A stretch of DNA of 64,000 bases from Clostridium frigidicarnis (GCF_900111985.1 NZ_FOKI01000001.1:1-64000), one strand, 5' to 3'. Numbered from the stretch's first letter, positions 36,843-48,000 are shown. Translations and numbers: made by a program. The notes: generated by a model not told the origin, from the letters alone.

Positions 36843-37452
36843 AGATACCTCCTGATAAAATATGTTAATATCTATCTATCATACTTGACAGGTAAATTAG
36901 AAAGTATACATTATAATATGAAAAAGATTTTTAAAATATTCAAGTTCTAAACCTTTAATTAAAAGGAATATAATTTAGAGAAAAGGTATATTAACAAATG
37001 ATGTGTGTGAAAAAGAAAACAAAAGAGATTTCTCAAATACCCGTTCCATTAACAAATAATTAATTTTTATAGCTAAAAATTAAGGTTATTTGCAATTTGA
37101 CTAAATAATAATGAAATGCTATTATTATTTATAAGTTTAGAAAATTATGTAATTATTTTCAGAAATTTTTGAACACCACTTGCTGCAAATTTGTAGTAAT
37201 AGTGGTGTTTTATTAAATTTTTAATTTGAAAAGATAATATTTTAATAAAATCTATATTACAAGCATTACTTTTTTATTTATCCCATGGCTACCATTGCAA
37301 ATACTCCATTTTTCAGGTGGTATATAGGCACTTACAGGCTTGGATAAGTTCTTCTAAGTTTCAGTTGGAGTAATAACAGTAATTTAAAGAAATCTCCATA
37401 AGAAACTAAGAATCACTTTATGCTTTAATTTTATAGAAGGGATGATTTTAAA
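36843..37452. other. Long intergenic region with an orphan terminator-like hairpin
   Basis: About 610 bases with no credible ORF. Arms AACACCACT (37172-37180) and AGTGGTGTT (37201-37209), followed by TTATTAAATTTT, look like a plus-strand terminator although no gene lies upstream on that strand. A small RNA starting between 36.9 and 37.15 kb would explain it. The 37260-37380 part, leading to the activase gene, has no motif I recognise. Confidence 0.4.
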
Positions 37453-40400
37453 ATGAATAGAGTTTTAAATGTAGGTTTAGATGTTGGATCAACTACAGTA
37501 AAATTAGTTTTAATCGACGATAATAATAATATAATATATAGCCAATATAAGAGGCATTTTTCGGATATAAAAAGTACAATTATTTCTTTAATTTTAGATG
37601 CAAATAAGACATTTAATGGAAAGATAACTGTAAATGTAACTGGGTCAGGTGGACTTTCAGTATCTAAATGGTTAAATATACCTTTCATTCAAGAAGTAAT
37701 AGCTTGCTCAAAAACAATTGAAAAATTTATACCATCTACAGATGTAGCTATAGAGCTAGGTGGAGAAGATGCAAAAATAACTTATTTTAGAGGTGGAATA
37801 GACCAAAGAATGAATGGAACTTGTGCAGGAGGTACAGGAGCATTTATTGACCAAATGGCTGTTTTATTAGAAACAGATGCCATGGGATTAAATAATCTTG
37901 CAAAAGACTATAAGAACATATATCCAATAGCTGCTAGATGTGGGGTGTTTGCGAAAACAGATGTTCAACCTCTTATAAATGAGGGGGCAAGAAGAGAAGA
38001 TATAGCGGCATCAATATTTCAAGCTGTGGTAAATCAAACTATAAGTGGACTTGCTTGTGGAAAGCCAATAAGAGGTAAAATAGCCTTTTTAGGAGGGCCT
38101 TTATATTTTCTATCAGAGCTTAGACAGAGATTTATAGAGACATTAAAACTAAAAGATGAAGATATACTTTTTCCTGAAAATTCTCAGTTATTTGTTGCTA
38201 TGGGAGCTGCATTAAATTCAAGAGATAACGAATGTATAGATTTTGAAACTTTAGTTACTCAAGTTAAAAATATTGAAAACCTTAGAGATACAGAAATTCG
38301 TTATTTAAGACCGTTATTTTTAAATGATGAAGAATATAGTTCTTTTAAAGAAAGACATAATAAAAATGTGGCTCATAGAAAAAACTTAAGCGAAATAACT
38401 GGAAACTGCTATTTAGGAATAGATGCTGGGTCAACTACAACTAAGGTTGTGGTAATTGATGAAGAATATAATATCGCTTATTCATATTACGGAAACAACA
38501 ATGGAAATCCATTAGATGTTACCATAAAAATTTTAAAAGATATTTATAATAAGCTTCCAAAAGATGCGGTAATAAGTAATGCTACTGTTACAGGATATGG
38601 TGAGGCTTTGATAAAGAGTGCATTAAATGTTGACATTGGAGAAGTAGAAACCATTGCACATTATAAGGGTGCAGAACATTTCTTGCCTGGAGTTGAGTTT
38701 ATCTTGGATATAGGTGGACAAGATATGAAATGTTTAAAAGTTAACAATGGAGTTATAGATAGCATACTTTTAAATGAAGCATGCTCTTCAGGATGTGGAT
38801 CGTTTATAGAAAGTTTTAGTAAATCTTTAAATATGAAGGTTGAAAATTTTGCAAAGGAAGCATTGTTTTCTAAAAATCCGGTAGATCTTGGCTCTCGCTG
38901 TACTGTTTTTATGAATTCTAAGGTTAAGCAGTCACAAAAGGAAGGAGCATCTGTTGGGGATATTTCTTCAGGCCTTGCTTATTCTGTAATAAAAAATGCT
39001 TTGTTTAAGGTTATAAAACTTAGGGATTCTAAGGAAATAGGAGATAAGATAATAGTTCAGGGAGGAACTTTTTATAACGAAGCAGTTCTTCGTAGTTTTG
39101 AATTAATATCTGAAAGAGAAGTTATAAGACCCGATATAGCAGGACTTATGGGAGCGTTTGGAGCTGCTATAATATCTAAAGAGAGACATGAGGAAGAGAA
39201 CATATCTTCTATAAAAAAATTAGATGAACTTAATAAATTTTCAATAGAAAATGAGATTAGAAGATGTGGACTTTGTGGAAACAATTGTCTTTTGACCATA
39301 AATAAATTTAATGATGGAAAATCATTTATTTCAGGTAATAGATGTGAACGTGGAGCGGGAATTGAAATAAAGGATAGGGATTTGGTTCCTAATCTTTATG
39401 ATTATAAATATAAAAGACTATTTTCATATAAACCTTTGAAAGATGAAGAGGCGTATAGAGGTGTAGTGGGAATTCCTAGAGTCTTAAATATTTATGAAAA
39501 TTATCCTCTTTGGGCTACATTCTTTAAAGAACTTGGTTTTAAGGTTGTATTATCAAATAGAAGTTCTAAAAAGGTATATGAATTAGGAATAGAGACAATA
39601 CCATCAGAATCTGTATGTTATCCAGGTAAAATAGTACATGGACATATTATAGATTTAGTTAACAGAGGGATTAAGTTTATATTTTATCCTTGTATACCCT
39701 ATGAGAGAAAAGAGGATGAAAATAGTGATAACCACTATAATTGTCCTATAGTAACCTCTTATCCTGAAGTTATAAAAAATAATATGGATGTACTAAAGGA
39801 AGAAAATATAATATTTAAAAATCCATTTATGTCAATTCACAATAAAAGTAAACTTTCAAAAAGATTATATGATGAATTTAAAGATTTCTCTATAAGCAAA
39901 AAAGAAATTGATAATGCTTTAGATAAGGCTTTTGAAGAAATGGATAATTTTAAAGATGACATAAGAAATAAAGGAGAAGCGGTACTAAAATATCTTAAAG
40001 AAACAGGAAATAAAGGAGTAGTTTTAAGTGGAAGACCATATCATATAGATCCGGAAATAAACCATGGTATTCCTAATATAATAACTTCCTTTGGATTAGC
40101 TGTTTTATCAGAAGATAGCATTAGTCACTTGGGAGATACAATTAGACCTCTAAGAGTAGTAGATCAATGGGTTTACCACTCAAGACTTTATAGAGCAGCA
40201 TCAATTGTAGCAAACTCTAATGATCTTGAACTTATTCAGCTTAACTCTTTTGGTTGTGGACTAGATGCAATAACCAGTGATCAAGTTGAAGAAATATTAA
40301 AATCAAAAGGAAAAATATATACTTTATTAAAAATAGATGAGGGAACAAATTTAGGAGCTATAAAAATAAGATTAAGATCTTTAAAGGCTGCTCTTGAAGA

Positions 40401-41745
40401 AAGGAAGCGAAATAATTATATTCCAGACATTAAAGAAAACAATAAAGAGAGAATAGTTTTTACAAAAGAAATGAAGGATACCTATACAATATTAGCTCCA
40501 GATATGTCGCCTATACATTTTAGATTATTTAAAACTGTATTTGAAAAGTATGGATATAAATTTGAAATTATGCCTTATGATGACAAAAACTCCATAGATG
40601 AAGGATTACGTTATGTAAATAATGATGTTTGTTATCCATGTATAATAACTATAGGTTCTCTTATAAGTGGGTTAAAAAGTGGAAAATATGATTTGAATTC
40701 TACAGCAGTTATAATCTCACAAACTGGAGGAGGATGTAGAGCAACAAATTATATAGGTTTACTTAGAAAAGCATTAAAAGATGCTGGATTTGAGAGAATC
40801 CCTGTTGTGTCATTAAATGCTGTAGGACTTGAAAAGAATCCAGGATTTAAACTTACACTTCCTTTAGGAGAAAGACTCTTAATGGCTGTATGTTATGGTG
40901 ATTTATTAATGAGATGTTTATATAGGACAAGACCCTATGAAGCAGTAAAAGGTTCATGTAATAAATTATATGAACAGTGGAATGAAAGATGTAAAAATAC
41001 CATAGCAAAAGGTAGTCACTCTGATTATAAAAAGGATGTTAAGAATATAGTAAAAGATTTTGATGAAATAGAACTATTAGATATACAAAAACCAAAGGTT
41101 GGGCTTGTAGGTGAAATATTAGTTAAATTCCATCCACTCGCTAACAATAATGTGGTATCTATAGTTGAAGATGAAGGTGCAGAAGCTGTTATGCCAGATC
41201 TTCTAGGTTTCTTTTTATATTCATCTTTAGATAATGATTTTAAATATAGATATTTATCAGGACCAAAAATAAGACAAGTTTTAGGTGTTACAGCTATAAA
41301 TATTATAGAGCTTTATAGAAAGCCTATAATGAAAGCATTAGATAGTAGCAATAGATTTGAAAAACCTGAAACTATATATGAACTAGCGGATAAAGCAAGT
41401 GAAATATTATCCCTTGGAAATCAAACAGGAGAAGGATGGTTTTTAACTGCAGAAATGATAGAGCTTATTGAAAATGGGGCTGGTAATATAATTTGTATGC
41501 AGCCATTTGCATGTCTTCCAAACCATGTAACAGGAAAAGGAATGATAAAGGCTTTAAAAGAAAGGTATAAAGAGTCTAATATAGTTGCAGTTGATTATGA
41601 TCCTGGTTCAAGTGAAGTTAATCAGCTTAATAGAATAAAACTTATGTTAAGTGTAGCATTTAAAAATTTAAATAAAGAAAAGCCTATAGTAAATAGCAAG
41701 GAAATAGAAGTAGAGTATATACCAGAGAATACATTTACACTGTAA
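37453..41745 (+). CDS. Giant 2-hydroxyacyl-CoA dehydratase activase-related protein (two ASKHA domains plus DUF2229 and HgdB-like region)
   Basis: The 1430-residue protein contains two BadF/HgdC-type ASKHA ATPase domains: residues 1-265 ([39 protein letters not shown]) and about 315-580 ([39 protein letters not shown]). Both keep the two cysteines that bind the shared [4Fe-4S] cluster in HgdC-type activators (Cys124/Cys163 and Cys444/Cys483). A DUF2229 region and a C-terminal HgdB-like part with several Cys follow. Classic activators are about 260-residue dimers; here the dimer is fused in one chain. It probably drives ATP-dependent low-potential electron transfer, target unknown. No separate dehydratase subunits are adjacent. 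Confidence 0.9.
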   Translation: MNRVLNVGLDVGSTTVKLVLIDDNNNIIYSQYKRHFSDIKSTIISLILDANKTFNGKITVNVTGSGGLSVSKWLNIPFIQEVIACSKTIEKFIPSTDVAIELGGEDAKITYFRGGIDQRMNGTCAGGTGAFIDQMAVLLETDAMGLNNLAKDYKNIYPIAARCGVFAKTDVQPLINEGARREDIAASIFQAVVNQTISGLACGKPIRGKIAFLGGPLYFLSELRQRFIETLKLKDEDILFPENSQLFVAMGAALNSRDNECIDFETLVTQVKNIENLRDTEIRYLRPLFLNDEEYSSFKERHNKNVAHRKNLSEITGNCYLGIDAGSTTTKVVVIDEEYNIAYSYYGNNNGNPLDVTIKILKDIYNKLPKDAVISNATVTGYGEALIKSALNVDIGEVETIAHYKGAEHFLPGVEFILDIGGQDMKCLKVNNGVIDSILLNEACSSGCGSFIESFSKSLNMKVENFAKEALFSKNPVDLGSRCTVFMNSKVKQSQKEGASVGDISSGLAYSVIKNALFKVIKLRDSKEIGDKIIVQGGTFYNEAVLRSFELISEREVIRPDIAGLMGAFGAAIISKERHEEENISSIKKLDELNKFSIENEIRRCGLCGNNCLLTINKFNDGKSFISGNRCERGAGIEIKDRDLVPNLYDYKYKRLFSYKPLKDEEAYRGVVGIPRVLNIYENYPLWATFFKELGFKVVLSNRSSKKVYELGIETIPSESVCYPGKIVHGHIIDLVNRGIKFIFYPCIPYERKEDENSDNHYNCPIVTSYPEVIKNNMDVLKEENIIFKNPFMSIHNKSKLSKRLYDEFKDFSISKKEIDNALDKAFEEMDNFKDDIRNKGEAVLKYLKETGNKGVVLSGRPYHIDPEINHGIPNIITSFGLAVLSEDSISHLGDTIRPLRVVDQWVYHSRLYRAASIVANSNDLELIQLNSFGCGLDAITSDQVEEILKSKGKIYTLLKIDEGTNLGAIKIRLRSLKAALEERKRNNYIPDIKENNKERIVFTKEMKDTYTILAPDMSPIHFRLFKTVFEKYGYKFEIMPYDDKNSIDEGLRYVNNDVCYPCIITIGSLISGLKSGKYDLNSTAVIISQTGGGCRATNYIGLLRKALKDAGFERIPVVSLNAVGLEKNPGFKLTLPLGERLLMAVCYGDLLMRCLYRTRPYEAVKGSCNKLYEQWNERCKNTIAKGSHSDYKKDVKNIVKDFDEIELLDIQKPKVGLVGEILVKFHPLANNNVVSIVEDEGAEAVMPDLLGFFLYSSLDNDFKYRYLSGPKIRQVLGVTAINIIELYRKPIMKALDSSNRFEKPETIYELADKASEILSLGNQTGEGWFLTAEMIELIENGAGNIICMQPFACLPNHVTGKGMIKALKERYKESNIVAVDYDPGSSEVNQLNRIKLMLSVAFKNLNKEKPIVNSKEIEVEYIPENTFTL

Positions 41746-41752
41746 AGTATCT

Positions 41753-41891
41753 GAAAAAATAATAGGCCAAAGATTCCACGTATATTTGCTATAAGACAAA
41801 GAGTTAAAAGTCGTTCATAGTGGTCTATGGATGACTTTTGACTATGAAGTATTATGCCAAATAGACAAGAATACTGGTCTATTATTTTTTG
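41753..41891 (+). terminator. Long nested stem-loop, probably the terminator region of the activase gene
   Basis: Outer arms AAAAAATAATAGGCCA (41753-41768) and TGGTCTATTATTTTTT (41876-41891) pair with one G-U. They enclose a second 19-bp near-perfect hairpin (AAAAGTCGTTCATAG with CTATGGATGACTTTT) at about 41802-41844. The final T-run fits termination, but the 139-base nested form is much larger than a usual terminator. Confidence 0.5.
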
Positions 41892-41929
41892 AAGATGTCT
41901 AATATTAAGAAATTATGTTTAAAAATCTC

Positions 41930-41957
41930 TTGACATAATATTAAATGTTATTATAAT
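41930..41957 (+). promoter_or_regulatory. Strong sigma-A promoter of the valS leader
   Basis: Consensus TTGACA (41930-41935) and TATAAT (41952-41957) with a 16-base spacer. It lies upstream of the T-box, giving a leader of about 560 bases before valS. Confidence 0.75.
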
Positions 41958-41966
41958 TATATATAT

Positions 41967-42025
41967 CAAGTTACAAAGTATGAGTGATGAGTGACAAGTT
42001 GTAAGTGATAAGTTGAGATTTTTAG
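41967..42025. repeat. GTGACAAG-type repeat between the valS promoter and T-box
   Basis: CAAGTTACAAAGTATGAGTG, then ATGAGTGACAAGTTG and TAAGTGATAAGTTGAG: four variants of the (A)GTGACAAGT word, placed immediately after the predicted transcription start and before the T-box. Confidence 0.5.
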
Positions 42026-42084
42026 AGCTGTTGTGGTTTATATTATAATAGCTTGGACATATAATAAAAATTTATAAATATAAA

Positions 42085-42316
42085 GCTGTGAAAAAGAGGA
42101 GTAGAGATAAAACTATTTTTTCAGAGAAGGAAATCCATGGCTGAAAGGTTTTCTAAAATAATTATCTTGAAGGTAGCTTTTGAGCTTCTTTGGTGAACTG
42201 TTAGTAGCTGAAGACGGTTTTTATCAATCGTTAATTTTAGAGAGCCCATTAAGATGTGGGAAAAAAGGTGGCACCGCGAGTCTTCGTCCTTTTATAGGAT
42301 TAAGGCTCTTTTTGTT
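42085..42316 (+). promoter_or_regulatory. T-box leader (tRNA-Val sensing) controlling valS
   Basis: Stem I starts with the typical AAGAGGAGTAGAG (42092 on) and has the GGCTGAAAG bulge region. The T-box antiterminator sequence AGGTGGCACCGCGAG is at 42266-42280. The terminator pairs GAGTCTTCGTCC with GGATTAAGGCTC and ends in TTTTT at 42316. A GTA in GAAGGTAGC (42173-42175) is the likely valine specifier codon; this choice is inference from the downstream gene. Uncharged tRNA-Val would stabilise the antiterminator and allow valS transcription. Confidence 0.9.
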
Positions 42317-42526
42317 GCAATTTTTTAGAAAATAATTTAATTAGTGACGAGTTAATGATGTTTTTTTCACGTTGTTCAGAAGAGCTTTAAATTAAATTCA
42401 GGTTTTTCTTAGAAAAATAAATACTAACTTTCAGCTTCCAATTCTCAATTGTGAACTTATAAAATTAGTGATTAAAAGTTAATTAATATAAATTACTTTT
42501 TAATATAAATTAAGGAGGAACAAAAT

Positions 42527-45172
42527 ATGGAAGAAAATAAAACTTTATCAACTACCTATAACCCTAAGGATTTCGAAGAAAGACTTTATAAGAATTGGGA
42601 AGAAAATAAGTATTTTACTCCAGAAGTGGATAAGAGTAAAAAGCCTTTTACTATAATAATGCCACCACCAAATATAACGGGTAAACTTCACTTAGGTCAT
42701 GCTATAGACAATACTCTTCAGGATATATTAATAAGAACTAAGAGAATGCAAGGATATTCAACTTTGTGGCTTCCAGGCCAAGACCATGCAAGTATAGCAA
42801 CTGAAGTTAAGGTTGAAAATGAATTATTAAAGCAAGGTCTAAAGAAGAAGGAAATGGGAAGAGAAGCATTCCTTGAAAAAGTTTGGGACTGGACTGATGA
42901 ATATAGAGAAAAAATAAGATTGCAACTAAAAAAAATGGGTGTTTCTGCAGACTTTTCAAGAGAATCATTTACAATGGATGAAAATCTAAATAAAGCAGTA
43001 AGACACGTATTCGTTAAGTTATATGAAGAGGGATTAATATACCAAGGAAACAGAATAACTAACTGGTGTCCAAAGTGTGAAACAGCATTATCTGATGCTG
43101 AAATAGAGTATAGCGAAAAAGAAGGTAGCTTCTGGCATATAAAATACCCTGTTGTAGGAAGTGATGAGTTCTTAGAGATAGCTACAACTAGACCAGAAAC
43201 AATGCTTGGAGATACAGCTGTCGCAGTAAATCCTAAGGATGAAAGATATAGTCATTTAGTAGGAAAAAAACTAATATTACCTTTAGTAGGTAAGGAAATT
43301 CCAATAGTTGCTGACGACTATGTTGATTTAGAGTTTGGTACAGGAGCTGTTAAAATAACGCCGGCTCATGATCCTAATGATTATGAAGTAGGTAAGAGAC
43401 ATAACCTTCCTCAAGTTAAAGTTCTTAATGACAAAGGAATAATAAACGAGCTTGGTGGAAAATATGAAGGTCTTGACAGATATGAAGCAAGAAAAGCTAT
43501 AGTTAAAGATCTTGAAAAAGAGGGATACCTTGTAAAAATAAAACCTCATGCTCATAATGTTGGGTGTCATGATAGATGTAATACAGTTGTAGAGCCAATG
43601 ATATCTAAACAATGGTACGTTAAGATGGAATCTTTAGCAAAACCTGCTATAGATACTGTTAAGGAGAAGAATGTTAAGTTTGTACCAGAAAGATTTGAGA
43701 AGACTTATTTTAACTGGATGGAAAATATTCAAGATTGGTGTATATCAAGACAATTATGGTGGGGACATAGAATACCAGTATGGTACTGTTCTTGTGGAGA
43801 GATAATATGCTCTGAAGAGGCACCATCTAAGTGTCCAAAATGTGGTGGAACTAAACTAGAACAAGAAACAGATGTTTTAGATACTTGGTTCTCATCAGCA
43901 TTATGGCCATTTTCAACTTTAGGTTGGCCAAATAAAACAGATGATCTTGATTATTTCTATCCAACATCAGTGCTTGTTACAGGATATGATATAATATTCT
44001 TCTGGGTAGCAAGAATGATATTCTCAGGACTTCATAATATGAAGGAAATCCCATTTGAAACTGTACTAATGCATGGTATAGTAAGGGATTCTGATGGTAA
44101 AAAAATGTCTAAGTCTCTTGGAAATGGAGTTGACCCTCTTGACGTAATAGATGAATATGGTGCTGATGCATTAAGATTTATGCTTGTTTCAGGAAATGCA
44201 CCAGGAAACGATATAAGATACTACCCAGAAAAAGTTGAATCAGCAAGAAACTTTGCAAATAAAATCTGGAATGCATCTAGATTTATAATGATGAATCTTG
44301 ATAGAGATCTTATGGAAAAATATAAAGATGAAAAAGATTATACTTTAGCTGATAAGTGGATATTATCAAGATTAAACACTGTAATTAAAGAAATTACTGA
44401 TAATATAGATAAATTTGAGCTTGGAATGGCACTTCAAAAAATCTATGACTTTATGTGGAATGAACTTTGTGACTGGTACATTGAGCTAGTAAAACCTGTA
44501 TTCTACGGAGAGGATGAAAAGCAAAAAGGAATAGCATATAATGTTTTATATACAGTTCTTACAAGTGGATTAAAGCTTCTACACCCAGTTATGCCATTTA
44601 TAACTGAAGAAATATTTACTCATTTAGTTCTAGATGAAAAATCTATAACAGTTTCTAAGTGGCCAGAATACAATGAAATGTTACATGATGAAAAAGCTGA
44701 GGAAGATATGGCTTTCATAATAGAAGCTATAAAAACTTTAAGAAATGTTAGAGCTGAAATGAATGTTCCACCTTCAAGAAAAGCTAAGATAATAGCTTAT
44801 GTTGCTGAAGAAGCTAAAAATGCATTTCAAAGTGGAACTACTTACTTTGAAAAGCTTGCATCAGCTTCAGAAGTTGAGTTTATAGAATCTAAAGACAATC
44901 TTCCAGAAAACCTTGTAGCTGTTGTAGTTAAGGGTGGAGAGTTATTTATGCCTCTTCTAGACTTAGTTGACAAGGAAAAAGAACTTGAAAGATTAAATAA
45001 AGAAAAAGAAAAGCTTGAAAAAGAAATAGATAGAGTAGAGAAGAAACTTTCAAATGAAAGATTTGTAGCTAAAGCTCCAGAAGATGTTGTTAATGAAGAA
45101 AAAGCTAAAGGTGAAAAATACAAAGAAATGTTAGAAGCAGTTCTTTCAAGAATAGAAAGTTTAAATAAATAA
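42527..45172 (+). CDS. valS: Valyl-tRNA synthetase
   Basis: The 881-residue class I enzyme has HIGH as [18 protein letters not shown], the editing domain ([18 protein letters not shown]), zinc-binding Cys pairs (CPKCET; CSCGE...CPKCGG), KMSKS in [19 protein letters not shown], an anticodon-binding domain and a C-terminal tRNA-arm coiled coil ([15 protein letters not shown]). It charges tRNA-Val and clears mischarged Thr. An AAGGAGG site precedes ATG 42527. Expression is governed by the T-box leader. Its length is normal for the family. Confidence 0.97.
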   Translation: MEENKTLSTTYNPKDFEERLYKNWEENKYFTPEVDKSKKPFTIIMPPPNITGKLHLGHAIDNTLQDILIRTKRMQGYSTLWLPGQDHASIATEVKVENELLKQGLKKKEMGREAFLEKVWDWTDEYREKIRLQLKKMGVSADFSRESFTMDENLNKAVRHVFVKLYEEGLIYQGNRITNWCPKCETALSDAEIEYSEKEGSFWHIKYPVVGSDEFLEIATTRPETMLGDTAVAVNPKDERYSHLVGKKLILPLVGKEIPIVADDYVDLEFGTGAVKITPAHDPNDYEVGKRHNLPQVKVLNDKGIINELGGKYEGLDRYEARKAIVKDLEKEGYLVKIKPHAHNVGCHDRCNTVVEPMISKQWYVKMESLAKPAIDTVKEKNVKFVPERFEKTYFNWMENIQDWCISRQLWWGHRIPVWYCSCGEIICSEEAPSKCPKCGGTKLEQETDVLDTWFSSALWPFSTLGWPNKTDDLDYFYPTSVLVTGYDIIFFWVARMIFSGLHNMKEIPFETVLMHGIVRDSDGKKMSKSLGNGVDPLDVIDEYGADALRFMLVSGNAPGNDIRYYPEKVESARNFANKIWNASRFIMMNLDRDLMEKYKDEKDYTLADKWILSRLNTVIKEITDNIDKFELGMALQKIYDFMWNELCDWYIELVKPVFYGEDEKQKGIAYNVLYTVLTSGLKLLHPVMPFITEEIFTHLVLDEKSITVSKWPEYNEMLHDEKAEEDMAFIIEAIKTLRNVRAEMNVPPSRKAKIIAYVAEEAKNAFQSGTTYFEKLASASEVEFIESKDNLPENLVAVVVKGGELFMPLLDLVDKEKELERLNKEKEKLEKEIDRVEKKLSNERFVAKAPEDVVNEEKAKGEKYKEMLEAVLSRIESLNK

Positions 45173-45184
45173 TATTAGATATGA

Positions 45185-45216
45185 AATACCAACAACTAAA
45201 TTTAGTTGTTGGTATT
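45185..45216 (+). terminator. Terminator of valS
   Basis: Perfect 16-bp inverted repeat (AATACCAACAACTAAA, then its complement) without spacer, followed by TTT, 12 bases after the stop codon. Confidence 0.85.
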
Positions 45217-45485
45217 TTTAAATCTATTTTTACATATAATAATAGATATATATAGTAATATTTGATAAATAACAAGCCAAAACAAATTCCAAGTTAAAAG
45301 TTCAGCTTAGGGTTAAAATAGTAGTGATTTTAAAATCTATATAAATTCTTAAGAAACAAGAATTTATGTTTATAAATAGTATGTTTAGGGCTATAATTAA
45401 ACTATATATTATAAATAAACTCTTTGCAAAATTAACAACCTACTAAATATAATATAGTAAAGATGTTTATTAGGGGGTAATGCGT

Positions 45486-45923
45486 ATGCTTGGATTTTTA
45501 ATTATGTTAAACGTTATTTTGATGCTTCTTTGTATTGTATTTATAATAAAGCTTAAAACAATTAATCCTATAAAAAGTAAGAGAAAATCTAAAAATATTC
45601 TAATAAAATTATGTATTATATTATCTCTTATTATGTGCATTAGTTCTTTGTATACTGGGTTTAGAATAAGTGGTCAAAAAATAATATTGGAATATGACCT
45701 GTCTAATGATGCTAATGATGAAAACAATGAAGCAGCTAAAAATAAAAGTGATTATAGCAATAGATTATCATTTAAAGACCTTATTATAGAAAGCTTGAAA
45801 GACATAGATAAAGCCAAAAATAAACTTGCTGCTTACACAATACTAAGTTATGGTCTTTATTTAATGGCATATTTTTTAGAAAAGAGCGTAGAAAATGAAG
45901 ATAGAAATCGGTATATAGGATGA
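45486..45923 (+). CDS. Unknown small membrane protein
   Basis: The 145-residue protein has an N-terminal hydrophobic helix (LIMLNVILMLLCIVFIIKLK), a Lys/Arg-rich cytosolic loop, a second helix (LIKLCIILSLIMCISSLYTG), a hydrophilic Asn/Asp-rich region, and a third hydrophobic segment (AYTILSYGLYLMAYFLEKSV). I do not recognise it. Two ATGs are possible; 45486 has the better distance to the GGGGG site than 45480. It stands alone between valS and folC. Confidence 0.7.
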   Translation: MLGFLIMLNVILMLLCIVFIIKLKTINPIKSKRKSKNILIKLCIILSLIMCISSLYTGFRISGQKIILEYDLSNDANDENNEAAKNKSDYSNRLSFKDLIIESLKDIDKAKNKLAAYTILSYGLYLMAYFLEKSVENEDRNRYIG

Positions 45924-46116
45924 TAACTCCTATTGTATTTACAAAAAACAGAAAAACATTATAGTTTTAATGAAAATAATTGACGGATACTTATTGTATC
46001 TGTCTTTTTTGTGATAAAATATAAAAAATTAAAGGAATTTTGGCTTTAAACAAAGAATTTCTATTAAATAAGATTTTAAAAGTCTTTGAATTATATGGAA
46101 TAGTAAGGAGGGGAGA

Positions 46117-46155
46117 TTGTTATATAAAAACATTTATATAACAAGTACTTTATGA
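46117..46155 (+). CDS. 12-codon minicistron overlapping the folC start
   Basis: A very strong AAGGAGGGGAG site (46105-46115) sits just before TTG 46117, which opens MLYKNIYITSTL and ends with TGA 46153-46155. The stop overlaps the folC ATG as ATGA. folC itself has no ribosome site near its ATG, and its own frame is blocked upstream by a TAA at 46125. Ribosomes finishing this peptide probably restart at folC. Confidence 0.5.
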   Translation: MLYKNIYITSTL

Positions 46156-47468
46156 ATACAATGAATTATAATGAAACTATGGATTATATACATAGTGTAG
46201 GAAAATTCGGTACAAATTATGGACTATCAAGAACTAATAGAATTTTAGAACTTTTGGGAAATCCACATAAAAAGATAAAAACCATACATATTGCTGGAAC
46301 TAATGGAAAAGGTTCAACAACGTGTATATTAAGTAACATATTAAAAGAAAATGGTTTCAAAGTTGGTATGTATACTTCTCCGTTCTTAGAGGACTTTGAA
46401 GAGAGAATGCAGATAAATAATACTAATATACCGAAAACTAGATTATGCCAGGTTATATCAAAAGTAAAGTCGGTTATATCAACTGTTACTAAAGAGGGAT
46501 TAGATGATCCAACAGAATTTGAGATTATAACATGTGCTGCACTTTTATATTTTTATGAAGAAAAAGTTGATTATGCTGTAATGGAAGTTGGGTTAGGGGG
46601 AAGACTAGATTCAACTAATGTTATAAGCCCTTTAGTAAGTGTTATAACATCTATAAGCTATGATCACATGAATATATTAGGTAATACCATAGAGGATATA
46701 GCTAAAGAAAAGGCAGGAATAATTAAAGAGAGTACACCTATTATATTATATCCTAATGAAGATAAGGTATTACGTGTCTTAGAAAATATGGCTAAAAGTA
46801 GTAACAGTCCTATTGTATATGTAACTCGAGATATGGTTCAGTACAAGGACGTTGATAAAGATACTTTATCAATAAAGCAAAAGGGACTAATAACTATAAA
46901 TAACAAAAAAATATTAGTTACTTTGGGATTATTAGGAGAACATCAGCTTTTAAATGCACAGGTTGCTATAAAAGCTATAGAAACTTTAGAAAAAGTCGAT
47001 GATATAAGTATAGATGAAGAAGTTAAAATAAAGGCACTAGAAGATGTTTCATGGAAGGGACGTCTTGAAGTTTTAAGTACTAATCCTACCATTGTTATAG
47101 ATGGTGCTCATAACATAGATGGTATTAAAAATCTTAGAAATAATGTTGAAAGATACTTTAAATACAATAAGATAATATTAATATTAGGAATTTTAGCAGA
47201 TAAGCAAGTTGATGATATGATAGATGTTATTTGTCCTATGGCAAGTAGTATAATAACAGTAACTCCAAATAGCGAAAGAGCTACAATTTGTAATGAACTA
47301 AAGAATCATATATTAAGAGTAAATAAGAATGTTGAAGCTGTAGAGGATTATGAAGAGGCTGTAAAAAAGGCACTTGAATACACAGCACCTAATGATTTAT
47401 TATTAATATCTGGATCATTATATATGATAGGTGATATGAGAAGAATTTTAACAAGAAAATCCTTCTAA
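46152..47468 (+). CDS. folC: Folylpolyglutamate synthase / dihydrofolate synthase
   Basis: The 438-residue Mur-ligase-fold enzyme has the ATP loop IHIAGTNGKGSTTCIL, the folate-binding YTSPFLEDFEERMQIN, MEVGLGGRLDSTNV, ITSISYDHMNILG and the C-terminal VIDGAHNIDG. It adds glutamate to dihydropteroate and/or folates. ATG 46152 lacks a local ribosome site and overlaps the stop of a 12-codon minicistron, suggesting translational coupling. The gene is followed by the nested repeat at 47472. Confidence 0.95.
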   Translation: MNTMNYNETMDYIHSVGKFGTNYGLSRTNRILELLGNPHKKIKTIHIAGTNGKGSTTCILSNILKENGFKVGMYTSPFLEDFEERMQINNTNIPKTRLCQVISKVKSVISTVTKEGLDDPTEFEIITCAALLYFYEEKVDYAVMEVGLGGRLDSTNVISPLVSVITSISYDHMNILGNTIEDIAKEKAGIIKESTPIILYPNEDKVLRVLENMAKSSNSPIVYVTRDMVQYKDVDKDTLSIKQKGLITINNKKILVTLGLLGEHQLLNAQVAIKAIETLEKVDDISIDEEVKIKALEDVSWKGRLEVLSTNPTIVIDGAHNIDGIKNLRNNVERYFKYNKIILILGILADKQVDDMIDVICPMASSIITVTPNSERATICNELKNHILRVNKNVEAVEDYEEAVKKALEYTAPNDLLLISGSLYMIGDMRRILTRKSF

Positions 47469-47471
47469 ACA

Positions 47472-47672
47472 AGAAAATAGAATGATAAGCACCGATCACT
47501 AAATTTCAATAACTCACTGGGTTTAAACAATTGAAATTCTTAACGTAAGCAATACTTTTCTTAGCTAAGAATACTTACGGTGTATCTAACATTCACATGG
47601 TGGAAAGGGACACCACCTGAATGAAGATTCGCTCTATCTAATAGTGTGCTAACGCTTATCATTCTATTTAAT
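47472..47672. repeat. Nested palindromic repeat element (about 200 bp)
   Basis: Outer arms AGAAAATAGAATGATAAGC (47472-47490) and GCTTATCATTCTATTT (47654-47669) enclose several inner hairpins. One is AAATTTCAATAACTCACT paired with AACAATTGAAATT, then CTTAACG (47500-47545), which is the reverse-orientation match of the core at 27293-27339. Others are GTAAGCAATACTTTTCTTAG with CTAAGAATACTTAC, and GGTGG/CCACC. The outer arm equals the simple hairpin at 54511-54564. It ends 3' of folC and is likely transcribed. Confidence 0.75.
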
Positions 47673-47710
47673 TTTAAAAAGATGGTTTTCTTAGACCTTC
47701 AACCTTAAAA

Positions 47711-47744
47711 AAATAAATATACATAAAAATATGTATATTTATTT
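47711..47744 (-). terminator. Terminator of the TSCPD-domain gene
   Basis: Perfect 15-bp AT-rich arms (47711-47725, 47730-47744). On the minus strand a TTTTTTT run follows, 8 bases beyond the stop codon. Confidence 0.7.
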
Positions 47745-47751
47745 AAAAACA

Positions 47752-48000
47752 CTATTTATTTTCAGAAAATTCTTTCAAAGCATTAGCAAGTTGATCAGGA
47801 CAAGATGTGTTTTTTTGACCACAGCTTATTCCTTTTAATTTATGCACAACTTCATTGATGTCCATTCCTTCAACTAATTTAGCGACACCTTGAAGATTTC
47901 CTGAACATCCACCTTCAAAGGATACATTTTTTACTTTATTATCCTCAATATCAAAAATTATTTTTTTAGCACAGACTCCAGTTGTTTCAAATGTATACAT
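47752..48000 (-). CDS. TSCPD domain protein (TIGR03905 family)
   Basis: The 82-residue protein has a TSCPD domain: TTGVCAKKIIFDIEDNKV, FEGGCSGNLQGVAKLVEGM, KGISCGQKNTSCPDQLANAL. Four conserved Cys suggest metal binding. The domain also occurs at the C-terminus of B12-dependent ribonucleotide reductases, but the role of stand-alone members is unknown. An AGGAGGATGAC site precedes ATG 48000. Confidence 0.88.
   Translation of the reverse strand: MYTFETTGVCAKKIIFDIEDNKVKNVSFEGGCSGNLQGVAKLVEGMDINEVVHKLKGISCGQKNTSCPDQLANALKEFSENK

Noticed and set aside
43328-43612. 94-residue ORF antisense to valS
   Set aside because: A shadow of a well-conserved coding region; no ribosome site or independent support.
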